A stretch of 64,000 nucleotides of DNA, from the NCBI GenBank assembly GCA_964522525.1, contig CAZFWG010000009.1:21855-85854 (forward strand), written 5' to 3'. This DNA comes from CAYUYV01 sp964522525. Its GTDB lineage: Bacteria; Pseudomonadota; Alphaproteobacteria; JAJFIK01. The position numbers and the translations under genes are program-made. How positions within the stretch are numbered: position 1 is the first letter of the stretch; each line of letters begins with the position of its first letter. This document shows positions 24,620 to 32,771 of the stretch, in pieces. A model generated the notes under the pieces. The model made no database searches. It saw only the letters and a list, made by a program, of their open reading frames with translations, and was not told the origin of the DNA.

Positions 24620-25300
24620 TTATTCCGCCGCGAGCGAGGTCATGGGCGAAAGCCCGTGATTGACGGCCCAGATGGCGGCTTGCGTGCGGTTGTTCACTTT
24701 GATTTTCCGCAGCAGGCTTTTCATGTGCACCTTCACGGTTGCCTCCGTGATGGTCAGCCGATTGGCGATCATCTTGTTGGAATTGCCGGCCACCAGACAG
24801 GAAAGGATCTGGGTTTCCCGATCCGACAGGCCCGCGCCGCCGAGCGCCGGTGTGCCGGTCGAGGCCATGTCAGCAAGGCCATTGTTGACGAGCATGCCGG
24901 CCAGTTTCGTGGGCAGCACGGTTTCGCCAAGACGGGCGAGCTCGACCGAATAGAGCAGGGCATCGACCGAAATGCTCTTCAGCAGGAAGCCTTTCGCGCC
25001 CGCGCTCAAGGCGGCGGAGAGCATGCGCGGGCACAGCGTGTCGCTCAGGACCACGATGACCGCCGTCGGCAGCAGAGCCCGCACATGACGCAGCTCATCA
25101 GCCAGTTGTTCCGCGTCTTGCGGGGGATCCATCAGCACGACTTCGCCCCGGCTCAGCGCGCCGAGATCGCCCCGCGCCGCGAGCGCATCGCTGTCGGCGG
25201 CCTCGCCGAGAACGACAAAGCGGTTGATGGGAAGGAGATTGGCCAAACCTTGCAAGAACAAGCGGTTGCGGCCCAGGAGAATGACCTGTGTTTCTGTCAT
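24620..25300 (-). CDS. LuxR-type response regulator with degenerate receiver domain
   Basis: The product has 226 residues from the ATG at 25300; an ATG 24 codons upstream is less likely. The receiver-like domain covers residues 1-125, and the LuxR/NarL helix-turn-helix covers about 155-215 (GLSDRETQILSCLVAGNSNKMIANRL followed by TEATVKVHMKSLLRKI). In the receiver, the usual acidic pair after strand 1 is replaced (VILLGRNRLFLQG where VDDHPLF is usual). An aspartate at the phospho-acceptor position (VVLMDPPQD) and the lysine (GFLLKS) remain. Phosphorylation may therefore be lost or altered. It converges on the ATPase gene and is divergent from the CDP-sugar operon, which it may control. Confidence 0.85.
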   Translation of the reverse strand: MTETQVILLGRNRLFLQGLANLLPINRFVVLGEAADSDALAARGDLGALSRGEVVLMDPPQDAEQLADELRHVRALLPTAVIVVLSDTLCPRMLSAALSAGAKGFLLKSISVDALLYSVELARLGETVLPTKLAGMLVNNGLADMASTGTPALGGAGLSDRETQILSCLVAGNSNKMIANRLTITEATVKVHMKSLLRKIKVNNRTQAAIWAVNHGLSPMTSLAAE

Positions 25301-25773
25301 GGTGGCACCGAGCCCTCTTTTGAAGAAATCCATGACCCCGGGTTTGCAAATTCCGGTCCAATTGGGATTTCCCCTTCCGGGGCGGTGCGCGCGAATGGGC
25401 CTCATTCAAGGAAAAGAGGGCCATTGGCCGGCGAATCCGAGGGGGTTTGGTTGACGACCGGGCTGTTTTTGGCGTCTTCAGGGGAGTCAAGAAGCGCCCA
25501 GACCGCTTTCGAGTGTCCCGTTTAGGGATAGGGCCCGCGCAGAGGCTCGCCATTTCGTCTGGAAATGCTGTTTCTGGTCGTTCGCTCTCTTTTCTCCACT
25601 TGGCTCCTGTGCATATAGTGCGCGCGCGAAAGGGCAGGCCATATCGCAATCGCGGGGCGTGCGATGCGGCGGGGGCCTATTCCTTGAATGGAGGGGTTGC
25701 GCTTTTCGCATCTCACATGGCGCGTCTCGTTCGGGGACGCCGCTGCCACAACTCACTTCTCGGGTGCGCGATC
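25301..25773. promoter_or_regulatory. Divergent control region between the LuxR-type regulator and the CDP-sugar operon
   Basis: A 473-bp gap with no supported gene. It must contain promoters for both flanking genes. TATAGT at 25614-25619 is a possible -10 towards the sugar operon, without a clear -35. I saw no strong palindrome typical of LuxR-type sites, so autoregulation is not shown. Confidence 0.4.
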
Positions 25774-26559
25774 ATGGAACATATCAGGGTTGGTATTCTG
25801 GCCGGGGGCCTTGGCAGTCGCTTGGCGGAAGAGACCGAGAGTAAGCCGAAGCCCATGGTGGAAATCGGCGGCAAGCCGATGCTTTGGCACATCATGAAGA
25901 TCTACCGCCGCTTTTTCGACGCGGAGTTCTACGTCGCGCTCGGCTACAAGGGCGAATATGTCAAGAAATGGATGGTCGATTACTGCAATCTGACCACCAA
26001 CCTGACGGTCGACTTCAAGACCAAGCAGGTGACGCGGCATTCCAACCTGGATGAGGACATCGACTGGCGGGTCCATTTGATCGACACGGGCCAGGACACC
26101 AATACCGGCGGCCGGATCAAGCGCCTTGGTGACTATCTGGGTGACAAGACGGCGATGGTGACCTGGGGCGATGGCGTTGCCGACATTGATATTCGGGACC
26201 TCCTGGCCTTTCACCGTGCCCACGGCAAGCTTGCGACCCTGACGGCGGTTCGGCCCGCCGCGCGGTTCGGCCATTTGCGCTTCAACGGCGATCACATCAC
26301 GGAATTCTCCGAAAAGCCTCAGACGGCGGAAGGCTGGATCAATGGCGCCTTCTTCGTCTTCGAACCGGGCGTGTACGACTATATTGACGGCGACGCCATC
26401 CAGTTCGAGAAGGAGCCCCTCGAACGTCTGGCGGCGGACGGCCAACTCATGGCCTATCGTCACGAAAGTTTCTGGCAGTGCATGGACACCATCCGTGACA
26501 AGAAACGCCTCGAGGAAATCTGGGACCGGGGCCAGGTGCCTTGGCTGGGGGGAGAGTAA
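25774..26559 (+). CDS. rfbF: Glucose-1-phosphate cytidylyltransferase
   Basis: The product has 261 residues from the ATG at 25774, the usual RfbF length. The nucleotidyltransferase signature is GILAGGLGSRLAEETE with SKPKPMVEIGGKPMLWHIM, followed by the RfbF-specific FFDAEFYVALGYKGEYVKKW, DTGQDTNTGGRIKRL, TWGDGVADID and FWQCMDTIRDKKRLEEIW. It makes CDP-glucose from CTP and glucose-1-phosphate, the entry point to CDP-linked 3,6-dideoxy- and branched sugars. It is the first gene of a tight run with the next SDR (6 bp between them) and two methyltransferases. The usual partner CDP-glucose 4,6-dehydratase (RfbG) is not seen unless the next gene serves that role. Confidence 0.93.
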   Translation: MEHIRVGILAGGLGSRLAEETESKPKPMVEIGGKPMLWHIMKIYRRFFDAEFYVALGYKGEYVKKWMVDYCNLTTNLTVDFKTKQVTRHSNLDEDIDWRVHLIDTGQDTNTGGRIKRLGDYLGDKTAMVTWGDGVADIDIRDLLAFHRAHGKLATLTAVRPAARFGHLRFNGDHITEFSEKPQTAEGWINGAFFVFEPGVYDYIDGDAIQFEKEPLERLAADGQLMAYRHESFWQCMDTIRDKKRLEEIWDRGQVPWLGGE

Positions 26560-26564
26560 GATCC

Positions 26565-27608
26565 ATGCGTGTGCTTTTGACGGGCCACCTCGGCTATATC
26601 GGTACGGTCATGACGCCGCTGCTTCTGGAGCGGGGTCATGATGTCGTGGGTCTCGACAGCCATTTGTTCGAGCGCTGCACCTTCGGACCCGGTTTCCGCG
26701 AAATCGAAACCATCCTGAGCGACGTGCGCGATGTCCAGCCGGAGATGTTCCAGGATTTCGACGCCGTGCTGCACTTGGCGGGTCTGTCCAATGACCCGAT
26801 GGGGGATTTGAATCCGCAGCTGACGGATGACATCAACCACAAGGCCAGCGTCCGCATTGCCGAACTCGCGAAGGCGGCGGGCGTGAAACGCTTCATCTTC
26901 TCCTCGTCCTGCTCCAATTACGGCGCGGGCGGCCAGGATTTCCTGGACGAGACCTCGGAATTCAATCCGGTGACGCCCTATGGCCAATCGAAGGTCGACA
27001 CCGAGATCAATGTGGCGAAGCTCGCGGATGATGAGTTCACGCCGGTCTTCATGCGCTCGGCCACGGCTTATGGCTATTCACCGCGGATCCGCTTCGATCT
27101 GGTGGCCAACAATCTGACGGCCTGGGCCTTCACCACCGGCAAGATCATGATGAAGAGCGACGGCACGCCCTGGCGGCCGATCGTTCATATCGAGGACATC
27201 TCCCGCGCCTTTATCGCGGCCCTCGAAGCGCCCCGCGAAGCGGTTCACAAAGAGGCGTTCAATGTCGGGCGCACGGACGAGAACTACCGCATCCGCGAGA
27301 TCGCGACCATGGTCGGCGAAGTGGTGCCCGATTGCGCCATCAGCTTTGCCGACAATGCGGGCCCTGACAAACGCAACTATCGGGTCAATTGCGACAAGAT
27401 CCGCCGCGTTCTGCCCGCCTTCGAACCCCATTGGACGGTGCGCAAGGGGATCGAGCAGCTTTATGAAATGTACAAAGAAATCGGCCTCAAGCTCGAGGAA
27501 TTCGAGGGGGACCGGTTCCAGCGCCTTGCTCACCTGCGCCATCTGATGGGCGAGGGCATTCTGGACGAGGGCCTGCGCCATACGCCCGCCGCTGGTCGGG
27601 GCGCCTGA
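26565..27608 (+). CDS. NAD-dependent epimerase/dehydratase of the extended SDR family
   Basis: The product has 347 residues from the ATG at 26565 (GGGGGGAGAG upstream, overlapping the end of rfbF). The nucleotide-binding motif is LLTGHLGYIGTVM. The active-site serine region is FSSSCSNYGAGG and the YxxxK pair is in TPYGQSKVDTE. It continues with MRSATAYGYSPRIRFDLV and PWRPIVHIEDISRAF, a pattern found in SDR proteins encoded next to C-methyltransferases in deoxysugar cassettes. It probably acts on the CDP-sugar (dehydration, epimerisation or 4-keto reduction). The exact reaction cannot be assigned. Confidence 0.85.
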   Translation: MRVLLTGHLGYIGTVMTPLLLERGHDVVGLDSHLFERCTFGPGFREIETILSDVRDVQPEMFQDFDAVLHLAGLSNDPMGDLNPQLTDDINHKASVRIAELAKAAGVKRFIFSSSCSNYGAGGQDFLDETSEFNPVTPYGQSKVDTEINVAKLADDEFTPVFMRSATAYGYSPRIRFDLVANNLTAWAFTTGKIMMKSDGTPWRPIVHIEDISRAFIAALEAPREAVHKEAFNVGRTDENYRIREIATMVGEVVPDCAISFADNAGPDKRNYRVNCDKIRRVLPAFEPHWTVRKGIEQLYEMYKEIGLKLEEFEGDRFQRLAHLRHLMGEGILDEGLRHTPAAGRGA

Positions 27609-27692
27609 GGGCACCGCACCAATCGGCTCATGACAGATGACAAGGCCGCTGCCCCTGGCGGCGGCCAACAACCTCTGAATAGGACGTAAGAG

Positions 27693-28922
27693 ATGCGAGG
27701 CAACATTACCGCTTGCCGTTCCTGCGGCAGCACCAAGCTCAAAGTGTTTCTGGATCTGGGTGATATGCCCCTTGCCGATCGTCTGCTCACACCGGCCCAG
27801 TTGACCGAGGCGGAGCCGACTTTTCCCCTGGAGACCGTTTTTTGCGAAGACTGCGGTCTCGTACAGATTACCGAGACAGTGGATCCGGAAATTCTGTTTG
27901 CGTCGGATTACCCCTATTTTTCCTCCTTCTCGGACCATCTGCTCAAGCACTCCCGCGACAATGTCCTGAACCTGATCGAAAAGCGTGGCCTGGATCACAA
28001 TTCCTTCGTGGTCGAGATCGCCAGCAATGACGGCTATCTCCTCAAGAACTATGTGGAGAAGGGCATTCCCGTTCTGGGGATCGATCCAGCGGAAGGACCG
28101 GTCAAGGCGGCCCGGGAGCAGGGCGTCAATTCCATGCTCGCCTTTTTCGGCAAGGATCTGGCCCAGGAACTGGCGGCCCAGGGCAAGAAGGCCGATGTGA
28201 TCCACGGCAATAATGTCCTGGCCCATGTGGCGGACACGAACGGTATTGTCGCGGGCATCGCCGCCATGCTCAAGGATGACGGCGTCACCTCCATCGAGGT
28301 GCCGTATGTCCGTCATCTGATCGACAAGAACGAGTTCGACACCATCTATCATGAGCATTTGTGCTATTTCTCCGTGACGGCGCTCGACAATCTCTTCCTG
28401 CGCCACGGTCTCTACATCAACGATGTCGTGGAACTGGATATCCATGGCGGCTCCCTGCGGGTGCATGCGCAGAAATTCGAGGACCGCAAGGAAGGCTTCC
28501 TCAAGCTGTTCGAGGCGGAAAAGGAAGCGGGCGTCGACACCTTTGACTACTATCGCGACTTCGGCGATCGGGTGCTCCTGACCCGCGACAAGCTCCACAC
28601 CCTCCTGAACGACCTCAAGGGCAAGGGGCATCGCATCGCCGGTTACGGGGCCGCCGCAAAGGGCGCGACACTGATCAATTATGTGGGCATCGGCGTCGAC
28701 ACGGTCGAATATGTCTGTGACCGGAACCACCATAAACAGGGCCGGTTCATGCCGGGGCGGCATATTCCCATCACCAAGCCGGAACGGCTGATGGAAGACA
28801 AGCCCGACTATGTCCTGCTGCTGCCGTGGAATTTCGCGGACGAGATCCTTTCCCAGCAGCAGGCTTTCCGTGACCAGGGGGGACAGTTCATCATCCCGAT
28901 TCCAGAACCAAAAGTCGTCTGA
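27693..28922 (+). CDS. Sugar C-methyltransferase with N-terminal zinc-binding domain
   Basis: The product has 409 residues in the three-part layout of NDP-4-keto-sugar C-3 methyltransferases (TylC3/EvaC type). A zinc domain carries CRSCGS and FCEDCGLVQ (about residues 8-57). The SAM-binding core is VVEIASNDGYLLKNY (near 106), and the C-terminal domain has RIAGYGAAAKGATLINYVGI. IYHEHLCYFSVTALDNLF contains the conserved Tyr-His-Glu-His catalytic region. It should methylate a keto-deoxysugar nucleotide to give a branched sugar for the polysaccharide. It follows the SDR gene by 84 bp in the same operon. Confidence 0.9.
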   Translation: MRGNITACRSCGSTKLKVFLDLGDMPLADRLLTPAQLTEAEPTFPLETVFCEDCGLVQITETVDPEILFASDYPYFSSFSDHLLKHSRDNVLNLIEKRGLDHNSFVVEIASNDGYLLKNYVEKGIPVLGIDPAEGPVKAAREQGVNSMLAFFGKDLAQELAAQGKKADVIHGNNVLAHVADTNGIVAGIAAMLKDDGVTSIEVPYVRHLIDKNEFDTIYHEHLCYFSVTALDNLFLRHGLYINDVVELDIHGGSLRVHAQKFEDRKEGFLKLFEAEKEAGVDTFDYYRDFGDRVLLTRDKLHTLLNDLKGKGHRIAGYGAAAKGATLINYVGIGVDTVEYVCDRNHHKQGRFMPGRHIPITKPERLMEDKPDYVLLLPWNFADEILSQQQAFRDQGGQFIIPIPEPKVV

Positions 28923-29023
28923 CAAGGACGCGCACGGCGAAGCGGCAAGCAGAAACCATAAGGATGTGGCGGGGCGGCCGAAGCGATCGCTCCCCGTGGG
29001 ACATGAAAAGGGGATTTGAGACC

Positions 29024-30286
29024 ATGAACGAGATGGCAACGGGTCAAGAGCAGAAATTTGCCGGACACGGAGAAACTTGTCCGGCCTGCGGTTCGCCGAG
29101 ACTACGCAGTTTCTACAAGAAGGTTGGCATCCCGGTGAACAGCTGCATCCTGATGCGCACGCCGGAGGAGGCCGTCGGCTATCCCAAGGGCGATATCGAC
29201 CTGACCTTCTGTGACAATTGCGGTTTCATCTACAATCGCGCGTTCAACGAAAATCACATCCAGTACTCGGAGCGATACGAAGAAACCCAGGGTTTTTCCG
29301 GGACCTTCAACAAGTTCCACCAGAAACTCGCCCAGGACATCATCGATCGTCACAATCTTCAGGGTAAGGAAGTGATCGAGATCGGTTGTGGCAAGGGTGA
29401 GTTCCTGGCCATGCTGTGCGAGATGGGCAGCAACAAGGGGACAGGGTTCGATCCGTCCTACGTCGCCGACCGGAGCCTCGCGGCCAAGACCGAGGACGCG
29501 CAATATGTCGTCGATTTCTATTCGGAGAAATATTCCGATCGGGATGCCGATTTCATCTGCTGCAAGATGACGCTTGAGCATATTCCGGAAGTGGAGCGTT
29601 TCATTTCGACGGTGCGGCGCGCCGCCGGTCAGCGGACGGAAACGGTCGTGTTCTTCCAGATCCCGGAAGTCACGCTCATCCTGGAGGAACGCGGTTTCTG
29701 GGACGTCTATTACGAGCACTGCTCCTATTTCACCAAGGGGCTCACCGGTTCGCTCGCCACTTTGTTCCGCCGTTGCGGTTTCGATGTGAAGGATGTCTGG
29801 GTGGACTATGGCGATCAGTATCTGATGATCGAAGCCCTGCCGGCCGAGGGGCCCCAGCCCGATCCGGAAGGGGTCGCCGAGAATGTCGCCGCCCTGAGCA
29901 AGCTTGTTGACGAATTCACCACCGACGTGACCCGCAACATCGCGGATTGGCGGGCGAGCATGGCCGAATGGTCACGGAGCGGAAAGCGGGTCGTGTTGTG
30001 GGGATCCGGGTCCAAGGCTGTCTCATTCTTGACCACCGTGGGGATCAAGGATGAGTTGCAATATGTCGTGGACATCAACCCCAACCGCCACGACTTCTAC
30101 ATGCCGGGCACGGGCCATAAGATCGTGTCCCCGGATTTCCTGGCCGAATACAAGCCCGATGTGGTGGTGATCATGAACCCGGTCTACCGGGAAGAAATCA
30201 CGGCCTCTTGCCGGGAGCGGGGCATTGATCCGGAAATCCGGACGGTTCTTGAGCCCCTCGCGCCGGGCTTGGCCCCTCAGGTCTAG
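29024..30286 (+). CDS. Second zinc-domain class I methyltransferase
   Basis: The product has 420 residues from the ATG at 29024 (AAGGGG upstream; an in-frame ATG at 29003 is possible). It is a paralogue in layout of the preceding gene: CPACGS and FCDNCGFIYN zinc pairs (about 18-70), a SAM motif VIEIGCGKGEFLAMLCEMG (near 118), and a C-terminal domain with VVLWGSGSKAVSFL. The second histidine-rich segment is YYEHCSYFTKGLTGSLATLF, with Tyr-Glu-His kept but the full YHEHLxYF not. It may methylate a different position, or modify O or N instead of C. The two genes suggest a doubly modified sugar or two modified sugars. Confidence 0.85.
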   Translation: MNEMATGQEQKFAGHGETCPACGSPRLRSFYKKVGIPVNSCILMRTPEEAVGYPKGDIDLTFCDNCGFIYNRAFNENHIQYSERYEETQGFSGTFNKFHQKLAQDIIDRHNLQGKEVIEIGCGKGEFLAMLCEMGSNKGTGFDPSYVADRSLAAKTEDAQYVVDFYSEKYSDRDADFICCKMTLEHIPEVERFISTVRRAAGQRTETVVFFQIPEVTLILEERGFWDVYYEHCSYFTKGLTGSLATLFRRCGFDVKDVWVDYGDQYLMIEALPAEGPQPDPEGVAENVAALSKLVDEFTTDVTRNIADWRASMAEWSRSGKRVVLWGSGSKAVSFLTTVGIKDELQYVVDINPNRHDFYMPGTGHKIVSPDFLAEYKPDVVVIMNPVYREEITASCRERGIDPEIRTVLEPLAPGLAPQV

Positions 30287-30581
30287 CTCCTTTGCGGGCG
30301 GAGGATCGGGTCCGCCTTACCGTGGATCCGTCTTCGTTCTAACGCCCCTGCGCCCCTTGCAAATTCCCGTGACGTGGCCATGCTGTGAGTGGCAGGCACG
30401 GCCGGACTACGCGCGAAAGCCGAGGCCGTGACCCGCCAATCATGTGGCCCCCGGTCACCCGTATGGCTCGGCTCGGATCTTGCGGTTAAGACGGTGTCAA
30501 ACGGCGTCCCCGCCGGGGGATATCGGCTCCCATGCATCATGCGCGCGGGAGCGGGCCGGAGTTCAGGGGTAGAGTATCAGG

Positions 30582-32732
30582 ATGCAGCGCAACAGATATG
30601 CCAGCCCGCGGGGCGGCGATGCCGCCGAGCCCAAGCCGGTCATCGAAGCCGTCGGCGATCCGGGCGGCGAAATGACCCTCCATGACATTATCGCCCTCTT
30701 TCGTCGGCACTGGATCCTGTTTATCGGGACGATCGTCGCCGCGATCGGCGGCACCTTTGCCTATGTCATGGTCGCGACACCGATCTACACGGCACAGGGC
30801 GAGATTTTCGTGACCCCTTCCGCGGTCCAAAGCGGCGATCAGGCGGCCGTGCGGACCCGGCCGGCCGAGATCGACGACGTGCCGAGCGAGGTCGCCCTGT
30901 TGCGCTCCCGTCAGCTTGCTGCCGATGTGATCCGGGCGATGGCTCTTGATGAGGACCCGGAGTTTCTGGATGAGGAGGTGGCGCAAGGCGCGCCCCAGGC
31001 CCGGCTCGATGCCGTGACCGAAATCTTCCTAAAGCAACTGAATGTCGGCGCCAGCGACCAAACGCGGATCATCGACGTCCAGTTCGACTCCGAAGACCCG
31101 GTGAAGGCTGCGGATATCGTCAACACCCTCATGGATCTCTATGTCACGCGTCAGCTCGCCGACCAGCGTCAGACGGCGGAAAAAGCGGCGACACGGCTTG
31201 CCAATACGGTCGAGGAACTGAACGTCGAATTGGACGAGGCCGAAGAGGCGGTGCGGGCGTTTCGCCTCGAAAACGGTCTGGTCCAGACGCAAAGTTCTGA
31301 CCTGACGGCGAACCGGGTGACCGAGCTCAACAATCAGGTGATCCAGGCAGAGGCCGACGAGGCCGGCCTGCGCGCCGAGCTCCAGCAGCTTGAACGCGCC
31401 CTGGCGCGCGGCGGGGATGCGTCCACGGCGCCCCGCGTGCTGAATTCGCGCCTCATCCAGAATCTGCGTGAACAGGAAAATGAACTTGTCCGTCAGCAAG
31501 CGGAACTTTCGACCCAATATGGCGAGAAACATCCCCGGATGATCCAGGTGCGCACGGAACTGCGCGATGTGCGGGAAAACATCCAGGGCGAGACGCGCAA
31601 GGTGGTCGAGTCCCTGCGCAGCGAAGTCGGCGCGGCGCGTGCCCGCGTCAGTTCCCTGCGCGACAGCATGCGCGACATCGAGCGGGATGCCGTGCAGTCC
31701 CGCGGCGTGGAGGGCGAGCTCCAGGAACTCGTGAACGAGGCCGCGTCCAAACGGGAAATGCTGAATTCCTTCCGCATCCGTCTGAGGGAGACCCAGGCCC
31801 AGCGGGATCTGGTGGAGGCCAACGCCCGGGTCTATGCGCGGGCGGAAACCCCGAGCGAGCCCTCCTTTCCCCAGAAGGGCAAGGCGCTCGGCATCGCGGG
31901 CATTCTGGGGCTGGGCGCCGCCGTCGTGATGGTCATGGTCCTGGGCAATTTGCGTCGCACGCTCGAGACCGCCGATGAGGTCGAACGCGTCACGGGATAC
32001 CGGTCCCTGGGCGTCGTGCCGCGCCTCACCGGCATTGCGGGGGGTAAGAAGACCGCCAAATCCGTCCTCGAACTGTACAGCAAAAAGCCGTATGCGCCCT
32101 TCAGTCAGGCCCTCAAAAGTGTGCGCTCCACGCTTTATGTCGCCAACGGATCACGGGCGCCCAAGACCCTGCTGGTGACCTCCGCCGGGCCGGGGGAGGG
32201 GAAGACCACCTTCGCCATGAGCTACGGCATGCTCTGCGCGTCCTTCGGAGAAAAGGTCATCCTTCTCGATTGTGATTTCGGCCGGCCCGACCTCCACAAA
32301 AAGATGGATGTACCCAATGATCTGGGCATCGCCAACTATCTCATGGGCGAGGTGGATCTGGAGACCGTGATCCGCAATGACGGTCGTTCGGGTATGGACT
32401 ACATCACGTCTGGCGCCCTTCCTCCTACGGCGGCGGAACTCTCCCGTTCCTCCGCCCTCAAAGGGATCATCGACAGCTTGGCCTGGGACTATGATGTCGT
32501 GATCGTCGACACGGCTCCCATCCTTGCCATGAGCGACTCCCAGATCCTGTCCACCATGGTCGATGCGACGGTTTTCGTCACGCGCTGGCGTCAGACCCGT
32601 ATGGAGAATGCGGCGGCCGCGGTGGCGCGCCTGGAAGATCTGGGCACAAAGGCGGTCGCCGGTTTCGTCATCGTCGATGTGCCCGTCAAAATGAAGCAGG
32701 CGGCGGTCTATTACTCCGGCTATCATCGCTAG
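30582..32732 (+). CDS. Polysaccharide co-polymerase and tyrosine autokinase (Wzc/GumC-ExoP type)
   Basis: The product has 716 residues. The N-terminal Wzz domain starts with a membrane helix (about 43-65, WILFIGTIVAAIGGTFAYVM). A long periplasmic coiled-coil region runs to about 430, ending in a second helix (GIAGILGLGAAVVMVMVLG). The cytoplasmic BY-kinase domain has Walker A SAGPGEGKTT, Walker A' LLDCDFGRPD and Walker B VVIVDTAP. The C-terminus carries a short tyrosine cluster (VYYSGYHR). Cycles of autophosphorylation control chain length and export. No separate Wzb phosphatase or Wza channel gene is adjacent. It is preceded by a 295-bp gap that should hold its promoter. Confidence 0.93.
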   Translation: MQRNRYASPRGGDAAEPKPVIEAVGDPGGEMTLHDIIALFRRHWILFIGTIVAAIGGTFAYVMVATPIYTAQGEIFVTPSAVQSGDQAAVRTRPAEIDDVPSEVALLRSRQLAADVIRAMALDEDPEFLDEEVAQGAPQARLDAVTEIFLKQLNVGASDQTRIIDVQFDSEDPVKAADIVNTLMDLYVTRQLADQRQTAEKAATRLANTVEELNVELDEAEEAVRAFRLENGLVQTQSSDLTANRVTELNNQVIQAEADEAGLRAELQQLERALARGGDASTAPRVLNSRLIQNLREQENELVRQQAELSTQYGEKHPRMIQVRTELRDVRENIQGETRKVVESLRSEVGAARARVSSLRDSMRDIERDAVQSRGVEGELQELVNEAASKREMLNSFRIRLRETQAQRDLVEANARVYARAETPSEPSFPQKGKALGIAGILGLGAAVVMVMVLGNLRRTLETADEVERVTGYRSLGVVPRLTGIAGGKKTAKSVLELYSKKPYAPFSQALKSVRSTLYVANGSRAPKTLLVTSAGPGEGKTTFAMSYGMLCASFGEKVILLDCDFGRPDLHKKMDVPNDLGIANYLMGEVDLETVIRNDGRSGMDYITSGALPPTAAELSRSSALKGIIDSLAWDYDVVIVDTAPILAMSDSQILSTMVDATVFVTRWRQTRMENAAAAVARLEDLGTKAVAGFVIVDVPVKMKQAAVYYSGYHR

Positions 32733-32771
32733 GCGTGTGTCGGGGGACGTGTTGGGGAGCTGGCGAGCGGC

